Positions 11,978 through 23,234 of a DNA stretch of 64,000 bases are shown piece by piece. Source of the stretch: Undaria pinnatifida (Eukaryota; Sar; Phaeophyceae; Laminariales; Alariaceae); the NCBI GenBank assembly GCA_012845835.1, contig JABAKD010000002.1, positions 16,508,129 through 16,572,128 on the forward strand. Direction: 5' to 3'. The number at the start of each line of letters is the position of its first letter. Position 1 is the stretch's first letter. Below the pieces are notes generated by a model. It made no database searches. It was not told the origin of the DNA and worked only from the letters and a program-made list of their open reading frames with translations. The position numbers and the translations under genes are program-made.

Positions 11978-12060
11978 ACCAACAACGCAGCTTGCAAAGA
12001 TGAGTACTGACCTGAAATCCGTCGAACTCACGGCTGGCGTCCTTGGAATATTTTTTATAA
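11978..12060. repeat. Degenerate copy of the R2 element end
   Basis: 'cagcttgcaaagatgagt', then 'aaatc', 'actcacggctgg' and 'aatattttttataa', follow the order of the conserved end of family R2 (see 41,395-42,060). The short minus-strand ORF ending at a GTCAGT donor here is explained by this repeat. Confidence 0.5.
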
Positions 12061-12526
12061 AACATATAGACTACAGTCGATACGACATTCCTCCGCGCGC
12101 TAATAAATATGGCAACGCCGTTGTTGGATGCTACTACAGGCTTTTCAGCCGAAATGATCAATAATTAGCATTGCACTATATCGTACCTACCTGGTACCTG
12201 GTATGTATTTTCTGAAACGCAACCCGTGCTGTCATTGCCTTGCGGAAAGAGTAGACGAACAGCTAATTAATGTTAATGGCACGTACACTACGTGTTTGAG
12301 GGAGGAAATATCTATATAGACTAGTCTATAGACTATATGGTCTAAATATTAATTGTACACCGCTAAACTTCCAACTAACTGCTTCGCAAGTCTGATATTA
12401 AATTACCAGCCTGTGTCCAAGAAACAGAAGCATACGAAGTATAGACTGTGTTGATATTAACAGTATAGCCTAGCCTATGTATTCCTGCCCCCACGCAAAG
12501 ATTCTGCCTGGTTGTTGAGAATACGG

Positions 12527-12590
12527 CGTGCTCCGTCCCGGTGGTATAGAAGCGATGCGAGGGTTTATGGTCATACGACTACGACCATGT
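12527..12590 (-). repeat. Dispersed module R3 (about 60 bp)
   Basis: 'cgtgctccgtcccgg', 'gatgcgagggtttatgg' and 'tacgactacgaccatg'. The same module, in either orientation, is at about 16,555, 26,505, 38,215, 38,425, 44,030, 44,105, 47,345 and 47,400. It often sits beside R1 or G-rich DNA, so it is probably part of one larger decayed element. Confidence 0.6.
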
Positions 12591-12763
12591 GCACAAACTT
12601 TGAGTACCCTACCCCCAATGCAAAGGTGACGGCGTGTGGGGCTATTCTAAGGCAAATATTGCAGTAAAGTTGGTGCGCACCCAAGCAATGCAAATCCTGG
12701 AAATCCAGATGATGATGGTGCAGAGACGCTACTACTAGAAACTATTCGGGAATGCTCAGTCTC

Positions 12764-12896
12764 TCAAGCGGCGATGATGTCCAGCAACCCAACAATCGAT
12801 GTTCCAGCGGAACAAAAACGGTCGATGATGGCGTGGTGATCCCAGAAAACGTTTTTCCCGGCAATCTCAATAGATAGATGGTGCTGTGGCTCGATT
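12764..12896 (-). CDS. Candidate terminal exon of a further minus-strand gene
   Basis: It begins at a strong acceptor (GTGTTTTCAG) and stays open for 43 codons to TGA. The residues look protein-like (IEPQHHLSIEIAGKNVFWD at the start, then HHAIIDRF). No donor occurs before the stop, so it would be a last exon. No upstream exon could be assigned between 12.9 and 23 kb, and it cannot be joined to gene A for lack of a donor. No family was recognised. Confidence 0.3.
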
Positions 12897-13060
12897 CTGA
12901 AAACACACCGCGGCAACCCCTCGTTGCTCTTGTTGTGGCGGTGCTTCCGCAAGCTCCGGCAGTTCCGTCCAACAGTGTGCTGTGCAGCTATTATTCCTAT
13001 TTTTGTCGTTCCGACAATATCGCAAGTTTTCGTTTGCAGCGATCTCGTGAAACGTCTTTC

Positions 13061-13482
13061 TGGTGACCCCATATTGATGATATTGATGATGTTGATGATG
13101 TTGATGATGTTGATGATGTTGATGGTGTTGATGGTGTTGATGGTGTTGATGATGTTGATGATGTTGATGTTGATGATGTTGATGAAGTTGATGATGTTGA
13201 TGATGGTGTTGATGGTGTTGATGATGTTGATGATGTCGATGATGTAGATGATGTTGATGATGATGTTGATGATGTTGATGATGTTGATGATGATGATGAT
13301 GTTGATGCTGTCGATGATGTTGATGATGTTGATGATGATGTTGATGATGCTGATGATGTTGATGATGTTGATGATGATGTTGATGATGTTGATGGTGTTG
13401 ATGATGTTGATGATGTTGATGAAGTGATCCCCGGTGACGATGATGCCCTGACGGTCCCTACAGTATTTTCAGAGGCTAAGAC
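13061..13482 (+). repeat. (GATGATGTT)n microsatellite with an open Asp-Asp-Val frame
   Basis: About 365 bp of GAT/GTT triplets starting near 13,067. All length changes are multiples of three, so the plus-strand frame reading Asp-Asp-Val stays open from a TGA near 13,058 through the repeat to a stop after '...TVFSEAKT' near 13,482. There is no ATG in this frame and no convincing flanking exon, so coding is doubtful. Confidence 0.9.
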
Positions 13483-14924
13483 GTGAGCCCCTTGTCGAAC
13501 TCGCCGTCGAAACCAACAGCCGATTTCATTGAGGTGGGTTTGGGTTTGGCGCTTACCACAGCCGCTACCCGTCTGTGAGCGACTGATTCTACGATGGCCC
13601 CTACCAAAAAAAAACAGCGATATTCTTCAACGAAGGTTTCAGGGCTGACCGACACGAGGAAGGATGGTATGGGAAAAAATCATCTTCTTATTTGTTCTTG
13701 TTGGCTAAGTGACTATCGAACGATGACCACAGGGTGGCAAGGGCACCGTATTTCAGGAGATACGGCCTGGAGCTGGTTTCCAAACCAACGGTTTCGTTAA
13801 ACAACAGTTAGGGGGGCTACCGTAGAGCGACTCGAGCGCGGAGCCCCTTGTGCGTGGCATTGGTCGTCGCCGTGTGTGGTCATCCTATGCACTGGACGCT
13901 GCTTTTGCCTAATATTGTGGGTGTTCGTCATAGGTTTTAGCGGCACTCATTTGTCCTCTTATCCTCGATATCCGTGTCCTGTACTCGTGTACCGGGAGGG
14001 TAGCTGTGAATTATCGGGACATAGCCATTTTCCAAGTCCCACATATGCGCAAAGCGAGTTTTCGAGCCGTGCAATGCGATGGAATGTATCATGCGTGTGA
14101 TGCGGACGACATACAAACACAACAGTGATGCGTGACAATGGTTCCATATTTCTTTCCCATCGGCCGTGTTATTGAAACACGAAGCGGACGCCAGATTTAC
14201 TTTGTGATGCGGCCTTTACCCGACTTTAGAATCTTGGAAATACTAGACAACGATGGCTGAATACCGTTCCCTTTCCCTTCTACGAGAGTGCAGCAGGGAG
14301 CACCTAGGCCCCCATTCATACCCTAGGCGAACGACATTGGCCTGTAGACTGACCGTCGGGGGGGGGGGTGTTTGGGAGAGACCCCTCTTTGTTTCTCGCT
14401 ACTGCTGTGGCGTTGGAAAAAAGTTGGATGGGAACGGATTTGCCCCTTCCTTGCCTGCTGGCGAGGAGGAGTCGTGGGGGCGCACCACGAATTCCTTTGC
14501 ACTCAGGTTCCTTGCAACGTAAAGATTAAGTATTGATCTTTTTTTTGCCGTCGTTCAGTTTTTTTTTCCCTGTGGCAAGCGGAGAGGGTAGAGGATTAGG
14601 ATTGGATTATACTATTGACTGGAAAACGTTGCATAGTCTAAATGTAAATGTAAATGTAATTGTTTTATGTTTATGTTTGCGTTTTTTTTTTAGCAGGAGT
14701 CGGATTTTCAAAGCCGACAGCGGTAGTCCTACGCGTTTCACCTGGGAAGTTGAGGATTGGGATATATGGAGGCCGTACGCGCACGCTTCACCTTTAGTCT
14801 TGGTTTAGCACCTTAACACCGAGTCGAACCCAAGGCACAAACAGCAGTGAGCAAATACAGAGACTCGCGCGGGTACCGAGGGTAATGACTGTCTGTCGTT
14901 ACCCTACAGATACCCTACGGAGGC

Positions 14925-15335
14925 TACCCTGTGAGTTCTGTGACGGTTGCACCACAGTACAGTACCCTACACTTCTGTGAGTTCTGTAGCACATACGGTA
15001 CCCCACAGAGATTACCCTCCTGCTATGTATACAATACCCTAACACTTCTGTGAGTTCTGTGACGGTGGCGCCACAATACCCTACACTTCTGTGAGTTGTG
15101 TGACGGTTGCACCACAATAACCTACACTTCTGTGAGGTTCTGTAGCACATCCGATACCCCACAGAGATTACCCTCCGGTTCTGTATACAATTCTCCAACC
15201 CTTCTGTGAGTTCTGTGGCGGTCATGCCACAATACCTTACACTTCTGTGAGTTCTGTAGCACATCCCGTACCCTACAGAGATTACCCTCTTGTTCTGTAA
15301 CATATCCAATACCCTACAGACATTACCCGTACCCT
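14925..15335. repeat. Minisatellite, composite about 60 + 60 bp units
   Basis: 'ccctacacttctgtgagttctgt' alternates with 'gacggttgcaccacaata' and with 'agcacatccggtaccccaca...gattaccctcc'. About four composite copies lie within 410 bp. The 136-codon minus-strand ORF is an artefact of this array. Confidence 0.9.
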
Positions 15336-15899
15336 ACGGAACTTACCCTTGGAGGATTCGTTCGTATCGCGAATTTTAGCCGCGCACGGAAGCTCAAGAC
15401 CGCAACTGAACAAGAGGGTGTTGCTCTCGCGAGTGAGACCGAGTCAATGCAAAAATTGTCCCCAAGACTAATGCTACGGTATTGTAGTATCATACTCTAT
15501 CATACTCCACCACACTTTATCATACCCCCCTTTTTAGCTATCATATCATACTCGCACGATTGACTCTGTGTACCTCACTGACGAACAAACCTTAAGCGAT
15601 ACACTTGGCGCAGCGTAGCTACGTATTGCATTACGGATTCACATCGTAACGTTTGAATAGAACGAAAGCTTCACACCGCGAAGGAACAGCGGGGGCCACC
15701 CGCGGGAGTTGACTCCGGGCAACAACTGCGAAAACAGGCCCCAAAACTGACCCCGCAACGTAGCCTGGGTGACGTGTGCTGGCTTGTTTTTAGTGGTTTC
15801 TACACGTACGTTTCCTACTGACCTCACTTAGAAAGCATTCAAACCATTTCATTCATGCTGAGAACCTTTGGTGATCATATCCATCTATGACAGTTAGAT

Positions 15900-16720
15900 G
15901 CCGGGAGGGTGGATGAGGTAGATGTGAAGGCAGCAGAAGGGCGCGGGGTTGGGAAATGTGGAGGGGGAGCGGGGGGGCGTACTCATTGGTTGCCTGCCAC
16001 AGTATTTTGGCTATTGACCACGCATCCATTTCGGGGCGGAGCACCGTTCCTACTCCTGACAGAGACACCTCCAACGTTTGGGCGCTCATCGCGCTTTTTC
16101 CATATATTTCAAAAAATATGTTTGCCTATCCTAGGCTATCCCTGTCCTGTTTCGCCGTCTGTGGCCACTATCTATGTCCTAGGATAGGGATCGTTTTCTC
16201 GCTACTCTCTAGTCTACCAAACTCTTCCATGTCACAGTCGTCTAAATTTCCTCATCTCCTCTTTCTTCTAACGCATCCCATTTCTCCTTGTATATTCCAC
16301 ATTCTCCTACTATGTGAGTCCTACTCTCTAATGTTGTGCCACAACAGCACATATGTGCATCCAGTGTCCTCCTCCTCCCGACTACTGGTAAATATGTTTC
16401 TTCTATCTCTGGTAGGTCCAGGTCTCATACATGAAATCGCAGTTTCAGCCTTTTCGCGTAGTCCATTGGGCCATGCAATGACGTTTTCATTCCAATATCT
16501 TCCTTCAACTCCCCGTATACCTCGGAGAGGGAGGGGGTGCACTCAGTTTGTGCATGGTCGTAGTCGTATGACCATAGACCCTCGCATCCCTACTACGCCG
16601 GGAAGGAGCACGCTGGTTTTTCACCAACCAGGCAGACATTGCTTGCTCCCAACGCGAAACGCCGTGAGATGTTCAGCGAGTCGCACCAAGAGTGAACTGC
16701 ATCCTCCCAAGAACTGCTCG
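15900..16720. repeat. R1 copy 2 plus R3 module; holds the longest ORF in the window
   Basis: R1 blocks at 15,970-16,350 and an R3 module at 16,555-16,640. The 255-codon plus-strand ORF (15956-16723) is Ser/Leu/Cys rich without domain features and runs through repeat DNA also found at 8.2 and 47.6 kb, so it is not annotated as a gene. Confidence 0.65.
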
Positions 16721-16744
16721 TAGGACGGACTTCGGCACCTTGTG

Positions 16745-17155
16745 CCTACCACGTGGGGGGGGGGGGGGGGGGTACTCGCGAGAGGCGGCAACAATGGCAA
16801 GGGAGGGGGGGGGAGGTGGTATAGTTGAGGCGGACGGTGGAGGCGAAGGCAGCGGGAAAAGCGGGAAGAGCGGTAGAAGAAGGTGAAGGCGGTACTGGGG
16901 CGAACGATAGGGGTGGGTTAGGTACAGTACCAAGGAGGAGGGGGGGGGGGGCAGTGGCATGGGGGAGGTGGGGGAGCTGCGATACAAATGTAGGTCGAAG
17001 AAGCACGGAAGGTAGGGGGCGGTATGGAAGCAGTGACCGGGGGGGGGGGAGGGCGTGGAGAGGGAGGTGGTCGTCGGCCGAGGAGGCAGGCGGGCTGGTA
17101 AGAGTAGTGGCCGGTGAGGGCGGGAAGCACAAGAGGCAGTGGGGGGGGGGTATAG
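16745..17155. repeat. G-rich low-complexity region
   Basis: Dense runs of 8-18 G on the plus strand with GGT/GGA spacers, and Pro-rich frames on the complement. It is likely able to form G-quadruplexes. Confidence 0.8.
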
Positions 17156-17305
17156 CACCGCGTCCGGGCTATCGTTTTTGTCGTTCATCACCCGCCCGGA
17201 TCCTCTTGCGACTACTACTGGAATGGGGTCCAGGAGTCCTTTAGTCTAGGGGTTCGGGATTTCTAACGAGCTAATAATAATGTGGATATTGCTCCGCTCG
17301 AACTC

Positions 17306-17331
17306 ATAACAACAACAACAACAACAACAAG

Positions 17332-17389
<58 letters not shown>

Positions 17390-17390
17390 G
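17306..17390. repeat. (CAA)n microsatellite
   Basis: About 28 CAA triplets with one interruption (caagaacaa). A second, longer run is at 53,870-53,995. Confidence 0.95.
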
Positions 17391-17779
17391 TTTTGCATTT
17401 TCCCCAGCTTGTTATAGTAAGTATCGCATGTGCCAGGCGCACGTGCAACGCCCCAAAAATATTAGCCCACGTTGAAAATGGTCTTGCCGCAACCTTGTAC
17501 TTGTAGATGTAGACCTAGACTATATGTATACATACGGGTATCACACGCGACACACGACAATGGACGGTACAAGCTGGTTCAGAGAAAATGCGGCCCGACA
17601 TATCATCAAGCACACACCTAGCCAGAAAATACACACAAGTTCCACCTGACTGCGATGGTACTGGGCCAACTTGAAGACACCAATTAATGATGATGATGCA
17701 ATATCATCGCAGATCGCAGTGCTCTCGGCAAGTAAGAGTAGTAGTACCACATAGTCTACATATTCCGGACCCCGGAGTT

Positions 17780-18420
17780 GCTGCTGTTGTCGTTCTCACA
17801 TCAACTCGCACAATCAAGTCCCTGTCACAGGACAGGCTCCAGTCACTCTGGAGCTGAGGAATACCCTGGGGAAAAACACAAACAACCCAAGGTGGTACAC
17901 GCATATATCACAGCTGACGCAATTTATGCCTCCACCACCAGAAACATATAAAAGTGAAATCGGAAGTCAGCCTACGATGTGCCAGGTCCGTACTGGTGCA
18001 TGCATCCGTCTCACTACTCGCGCCTGGAAAAACCAACTACACCGCTTTCCACCCAAGAAAGATTACCACGCATATATTGCACGTAGTACCTATCACTACG
18101 CATACGCACGACAGACGCAAGTCAATTGGAAAAAAGAAACAAAGAAAATAAAAGAAGAAAATGAGGGAAAGTAAGAAAAGACAAGAAATCGAAAAAACGA
18201 AAAATAAATGAAAAAAGAAAGAAAAGAAAAGAAAAGAAAAGAAAAGCAAGAAAAAACAAGACAAGAGAAGGTAGGAGGAAGCAAGGAAAGGAAAAGAGAA
18301 AAAATGTCGTACAATTAGTATTAATAGCAGACCCTAGGAACTGATTAAAGACGGCCTTGGGCTCATAGATATAGGGTATCAAGTGCATCCTCAGTGGGCT
18401 TCTTGCCTGTTGTAGACCAT
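17780..18420. repeat. Dispersed repeat R4, copy 1
   Basis: It matches 24,265-24,800 in order: 'acaggctccagtcactctggag', 'acgcaatttatgc', 'gtcagcctacga', 'ctactcgcgcctg', 'gactacaccgcttt'-like, 'cactacgcatacgcac', 'gaccctaggaactga' and 'gggtatcaagtgcatc'. A purine-only AAG/AAA tract (18,130-18,305) interrupts it. Confidence 0.8.
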
Positions 18421-18503
18421 AGTGTAACGCTTTCCGTGGATGAAGTATAAAATAACTGGAAAATCGCGGTTTATACAAGTAGTATAAATATCATATACCA
18501 GGC

Positions 18504-18794
18504 ATGTTATAAGGCTTAGTTTGGGTAAGCTATTGGTTAACCTTTTGCAAGCAAGTGGTCAAACGGACTACGAGTAATGTCCCACTAATACGGCGTCGTC
18601 GACACACCATGGGTTTTTTGGGTCGTGGGTTCAAGTCCCACATCCACCATACATAATAAACTTTTTCAAACTTTCCCCATGTCGAACCTGAAAACCATCT
18701 CCCCGGTATCCCCAGGGAATGAAACGGCTTGGATATATTGAAGGTCCGCTGGTATATCCGGCTGACCGCATTCCGTCGTTTCAGGGCGGAAGAG
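18504..18794 (+). mobile_element. tRNA-derived SINE-like element, copy 1
   Basis: It contains an A-box-like stretch (caagtggtcaaacggacta, 18,553 on) and, about 55 bases later, a perfect T-arm (gtggg ttcaagt cccac, 18,624-18,640) followed by atccacca. This resembles a class II (Leu/Ser) tRNA, followed by an unrelated tail of about 150 bp (actttccccatg..., ggtccgc..., ggaagagtg). It is directly followed by copy 2. Confidence 0.65.
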
Positions 18795-19080
18795 TGCTAC
18801 AAGGCTTAGTTTGGGTAAGCTATCGGTTAAATTTTTGCAAGTGGTCGAACGGACTTATACCCCTCAAATGACGTCGTCTACAGACCATGTTTTTTGGGGT
18901 CGTGGGTTCAAATCCCACCATCCACCACAATAATTTTTTCAGACTTTCCCCATGATCGAACTTGAACAATGCTCTTCCCGGTGTCCCCAGGAAATGAAAT
19001 CGCTTGAATACTGACAGGTCCGCCCGTGTATCCGGCCGACCTGGTGGTATCCCGCCGTTCAGGGGGGAAGAGTGTTTGGT
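18795..19080 (+). mobile_element. tRNA-derived SINE-like element, copy 2 (head to tail)
   Basis: The order is the same as copy 1: ctacaaggcttagtttgggt, the A-like box aagtggtcgaacggact, the T-arm gtggg ttcaaat cccac, 'ccaccacaataa', then the same tail ending ggggaagagtg. The minus-strand ORF over it (18,820-19,089) is spurious. Confidence 0.65.
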
Positions 19081-19624
19081 ATGGCTCAAGAATTCTGGAT
19101 TATTTTTTCACGTGTAAACCCCTGGATGGACTACCACCCTATCGTATAAAATGCACTATAACACCCAAGTATGATACGAACGGCCAGCACCTGGGCTGCC
19201 CCGTTATTATCCTCCCTCGAACCTCTCTACGACCCCCCCCACACACATTTTACATCAGGCTAACCCGTACCGATTGGACCCGCTTCATTTTACAGCGGGG
19301 ATATATCTTGACACTCACAACCCCCAACAATCACATCAACGTATTGCAACCTTATTTCCCCCTCTCTTGAGCGACAGGGCGGGCGGGTGGGGAATTCGAT
19401 CAATTGTGAAGGGCACGCTGTCGGCCCCTGTGCTAGGGGGTCACTCCGGTGCTGTCACCGCACCATTATTACACCGTCTATGACCAGGGCAGCGGCTGGT
19501 CTCGTGGCTCGACGCTCTGACCCATGGGCTATCGTTTCGTCTGTGTCCAACATCCCCGTTTTTTCCGAATTCCACAACGCCTCCACCAAACCCGACATTC
19601 CTTACGAAAGGTTACTCTTACAGT

Positions 19625-19715
19625 TAGTTATAAAGCTTAGTTTGGGTACGATGTCGGTTAACTTTCTTTTGCAAGTGGTCAAACGGACTAAAACCCCACT
19701 AATTCCTCAGCAACA
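19625..19715 (+). mobile_element. 5' fragment of the SINE-like family
   Basis: 'ttataaagcttagtttgggta', then 'gcaagtggtcaaacggacta', then a break. Another truncated copy is at 26,141-26,225 in intron 2 of gene B. Confidence 0.55.
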
Positions 19716-19726
19716 CAATATGTGTA

Positions 19727-19775
19727 CGTGGAGAAAACTATGTGCATGTAGACATGCACACAGTTTTTCTCCACG
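19727..19775. repeat. Long hairpin, arms of about 23 nt
   Basis: cgtggagaaaactatgtgca and its near-exact reverse complement are separated by a 2-nt loop, with one mismatch and one bulge. It could be a foldback element or the source of a small hairpin RNA. The only neighbour is SINE sequence. Confidence 0.8.
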
Positions 19776-20379
19776 AGACCTATCGGGATTTATTTTTTGG
19801 GGGGGGGTCAGAAAGGATGTGCGACCCCTTCCCACTAGCTAGGCTCTGTTACTTCCTATTATATTCCCGTTGACCGCGGCCTCCGCTTGTACAATGTGCA
19901 GTTCTGCCTGCCGCTGTCGCCTCCCGACGGGAAAGATGAAAGCAGACAGAAAATAACCAAGCCGAACGAAAAAATATATATGTATATAGACCCTACTACC
20001 ATATAGTCTAGTCTATCTCGAATTCGATTTCCGATCCCTGTTCGGGGGTGGTGTATGTAGCAAATAGTATGTATGTGGCAAATAGGGGCCGGTTGCCCCG
20101 GTGGTAGTCTCTCTATTGTTATTACAATAACAACAACAAACAGCTGTGTGTGGTGTTACCCTCGAAGTTGACTAAGAAGTAAGATCGCGAAGTCAGTCAC
20201 TGTTGTTTCGAGCCCGGCCAGATGTGGGTTCTTTCTTTCTCTATTTTTGATTGAATTAAATCGACTGCGGATCTAGCGCCTGGTGTGTATACGCAAAACT
20301 CGACGCGAGTCGATGAGGGAAGAAAGTGCTGTTGTACCCTTAAAGGCTTCTACATATAGACTGCCTAAAATCACCCTGT

Positions 20380-20555
20380 CGACCCTGATAGCTACACTGT
20401 AGTTGTAAGGGGAGTCGCCGACCTATATCCTTAATGAGGACACACAACTCGTAATGCGCGCGATCGGAGTATCACACACAGCTTGCAAAGATGAGTTTCG
20501 ACGAAATCTTCGATCTCACAGCTGGAGTGTATTTTCATTTTTTATAATATATATC
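20380..20555 (+). mobile_element. R2 element conserved end
   Basis: It carries the ordered R2 blocks: 'ccctgatagctacactgtag', 'gtcgccgacctatatcc', 'cgatcggagtatcacacac', 'gcttgcaaagatgagtttcg', 'gatctcacagctggagtgta' and a terminal 'tttttataatat'. It faces an inverted copy at 21,240-21,990. Confidence 0.8.
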
Positions 20556-21239
20556 AAAATGTAGGTGCGTATCGTCGTAGATAGAAGGGTTGGGGGGGGG
20601 GGACTACGGTCGGTCCTGATCGTAACTGTCGAATCTACCACTGCTACTACTGCAGAAACGCTTGATTGATTACGGCGGCAATTCTTGAGGCCGTTTGCCC
20701 CGTTTTGGGGGGAGAGAAGCCTGCCAATACAAAGTGTCCCCCGATATGAGTTACGACTATTATTAGGAGTACTGTAGGGCGGGAGAAGGAGCAAAAGGAA
20801 GTGCGAAGATACTAAAATGGGACGAGCCTGGATGATGAGCAAAAAGCAAAATGAAGAAAAAAATAGGCAGCACACACAGTCTTGATGTGCTCAGCCACAT
20901 TTTTGGTGCTTAACTACACGATCTACACGTCTGGCCATTTATTTTCTGCCTTCATCGACAGCAGGACATCATCAGTACCCCCCCCCCCGCGCCCCCCCCC
21001 CCCCTCCCCCCCTTTTACCGTTTTACCTTTCTTGGCATTCTCGCTTGCAAGTCGTAAATAAACAGCTCTGTTCCACCTCTCGGCCCTGTACCACCTCGCC
21101 ATGAAAACCATCGGCCTGTTTGATGATCCGCCGGAACCACTTTTCAATGTTTCGCCGCAATTCTACGGGTGATACTACACCACACCCCAGGAAGCAGTAG
21201 TTCTTTTTTTTGCTCACCCCTGCGCATCCATTTCTATAT

Positions 21240-21990
21240 TCCAAAAAAGAAAAAACGCTCCAGCTGTGTGAGATCGAATATTTTGTCGAAACTCATCTTT
21301 GCAAGCTGTGTGTGATACTCCGATCGCGCGTATTACGGGTTGTGCGTCCTCATTAAGGATATAGGTCGGCGAATCCCCTTGCAACTACAGCAGTGCAGCT
21401 ATCAGGGTCAACAGGGTGATGTTAGGCAGTCTGTGCGCGGAAACTATAAAACCCGTTTCTGAGGGGGACAAAATCTGACAGCTGTGGAAGGAAATGCATC
21501 AGTTTATCAAGTGAATACCTTAAGTCGAATAACCGGTGAGGGGAGGGCGGAGTTTTTAAGGACGTCGGGGCCTGATTTTGATCAAAAGGGGGGCGGGAGG
21601 GGGGGAGGGGGGGGAGGGGACGGGTGAGGCAGGTCAATTTGTGCGCGGAAACTATAAATCCTTCTTGTGGGGGAGGGGGGGGGAAATGTGCCGGGGGGGG
21701 GCGGGGGGCGGGGGGGGAGGGCTTTAGGTCGCATAGATGTAGGGGTTTGCATTACGCGTGGTGCTAGGTCTAGGCGATGGTGCGGGTGGTGGGGAAGGAG
21801 GGGGCGTTGGGGGCGGGGGTGGGTGGGAATTGCAGCAGCGGCATGGACGGCTCTAAAACGATAACGAGGCGATATCCAGGGCGTGGAAGTGTTTATTACG
21901 CTGGCGGATTTCGATATTAGGTGGGGCGTTTAAGCAAGAAAAGCGAGGAGGAAAAAAAAAAGCGCGGGGGGGGGGGGGGAGGGTTTTCAA
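21240..21990 (-). mobile_element. R2 element, long copy with G-tracts
   Basis: On the complement, the conserved R2 end (21,250-21,420) is preceded by internal units containing 'tgtgcgcggaaactataaa', 'gaggggacaaaatctgacag', 'gaatgcatcagtttatc' and long G runs. No ORF suggests a transposase. Confidence 0.75.
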
Positions 21991-22789
21991 GAGGTTTGGG
22001 TCACATATATATTGTCTTCGCACTTTTCCTTTCTCCTTGCGCCTTCCCAGACGTAACTCAGATTCGGGGTCAGTCTTAAGCAGGCGCTCGTCTCTACCTT
22101 CCCCACTACGGTAAGCGCCTTCGGTGGCGTACGATGACACGTAGAGTACTACTTAGCTCTATAGTACAGTATTGCGATGTTCAGACCCAGACAACGATTG
22201 GGTAGGGTCACTTTGAGTTTTCTTTTTATGTGCAGTGGATTCTCGGGTTCACTCGCTCGAGTGAGTGGAGTGAGAGTGAACTCACTGCTGTTCCCTTCGC
22301 AATCTTACGTTTTCGCTAAAATTATTGTGCGTCATGAATCCGCAATGGAGGAAGGGTAGACTATAAGCTATACAATGTACGATGCGCCAGAAAAAACTAA
22401 AAACCACTCCGGTCGGTACAGAGTACAGAGTTACTCGTGCAAGTAGCTCGAATCAGATATATATCTGGTTGTGAAAATAGAGGGACGTATATATGATACT
22501 ACAATGCCGTAGCTTGGTCTTCATTCGTGCAGTATGTATGGTATGGTATCATTTATTCACGTACATTTATTATACAATTATAGTATACGTATGATATCAT
22601 TATACCGCATGGTAGTATACGTATGATATCATTTTACGCGGATGGAATAATAAGATGCGAAATTCTTCCAAGATACCCCGACAATTTTTGCGTTGTGTTG
22701 GACAGCAGACGTTAATATTAATAGCAGAAAAATACTGAGCATATTGTAATATTGTTTCATTGGATCCTCCTCACCACACACGTCGTATG

Positions 22790-22890
22790 ACTATAAAAAA
22801 TAAAAATACACTCCAGCTACTGTTAGATCGAAGATTTTGTCGAAACTTATCTTTGCAAGCAGTGTGTGATACTCCGATCGCACGTATACA
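22790..22890 (-). mobile_element. R2 element end fragment
   Basis: 'actccagctactgttagatcg', 'tttgtcgaaacttatctttgc' and 'tgatactccgatcgcacgta' are the R2 end in reverse orientation, just upstream of gene B. Confidence 0.7.
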
Positions 22891-23144
22891 GGGTGGTTTT
22901 AGTCAGTCTGTGCGGGTATTATGTACCTGGTATTATTATGGACTCCGAAATTATCTGCGTACCCCTCGAATTTTTGGTTGTATGGGTTCGACGACCATAC
23001 CATACGAACGACGTGTCACAGATCACAGGTTATTCTCCGAGTTGTTGTGCTCGCACGTGCCCATCACTCACTCCGACTTTGTTCACTCTCTTATAGCTCT
23101 CTCACATCGATACTTACCTTGGCAGGCAAGCTCGGGAAGGAAGC

Positions 23145-23150
23145 TATAAA
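23145..23150 (+). promoter_or_regulatory. TATA-like box before gene B (weak)
   Basis: TATAAA lies 26 bases before the proposed start codon. If it is functional, the 5' leader would be almost absent, so chance occurrence is equally likely. Confidence 0.2.
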
Positions 23151-23175
23151 CATTCGAGACCGAACGACTATTACT

Positions 23176-23234
23176 ATGGGCAAGTCTTGGGCTCTCTGCG
23201 CTTTGATGGCGTTGGCCTCGCTATCGTCAGCCAG
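23176..23234 (+). CDS. Gene B exon 1 (signal peptide)
   Basis: ATG in the context ttactATGG. It encodes 19 codons with a hydrophobic core and a small-residue SSA cleavage site, then AG|GTCAGG. The AG pairs with G from exon 2 to make Arg20, so the signal peptide is confined to its own exon. Confidence 0.85.

Noticed and set aside
11961-12161. Short minus-strand exon-like ORF ending at a GTCAGT donor
   Set aside because: The same bases align with the conserved end of the R2 repeat family, which explains the open frame.
13937-14147. Minus-strand ORF with plausible residues (SYPPGTRVQDTDIEDK)
   Set aside because: No usable donor or acceptor in phase and no neighbouring exon.
15956-16723. Longest ORF of the window (255 codons, plus)
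   Set aside because: It runs through dispersed repeats R1 and R3 that also occur at 8.2, 26.5 and 47.6 kb; composition is Ser/Leu/Cys-rich without domain pattern.
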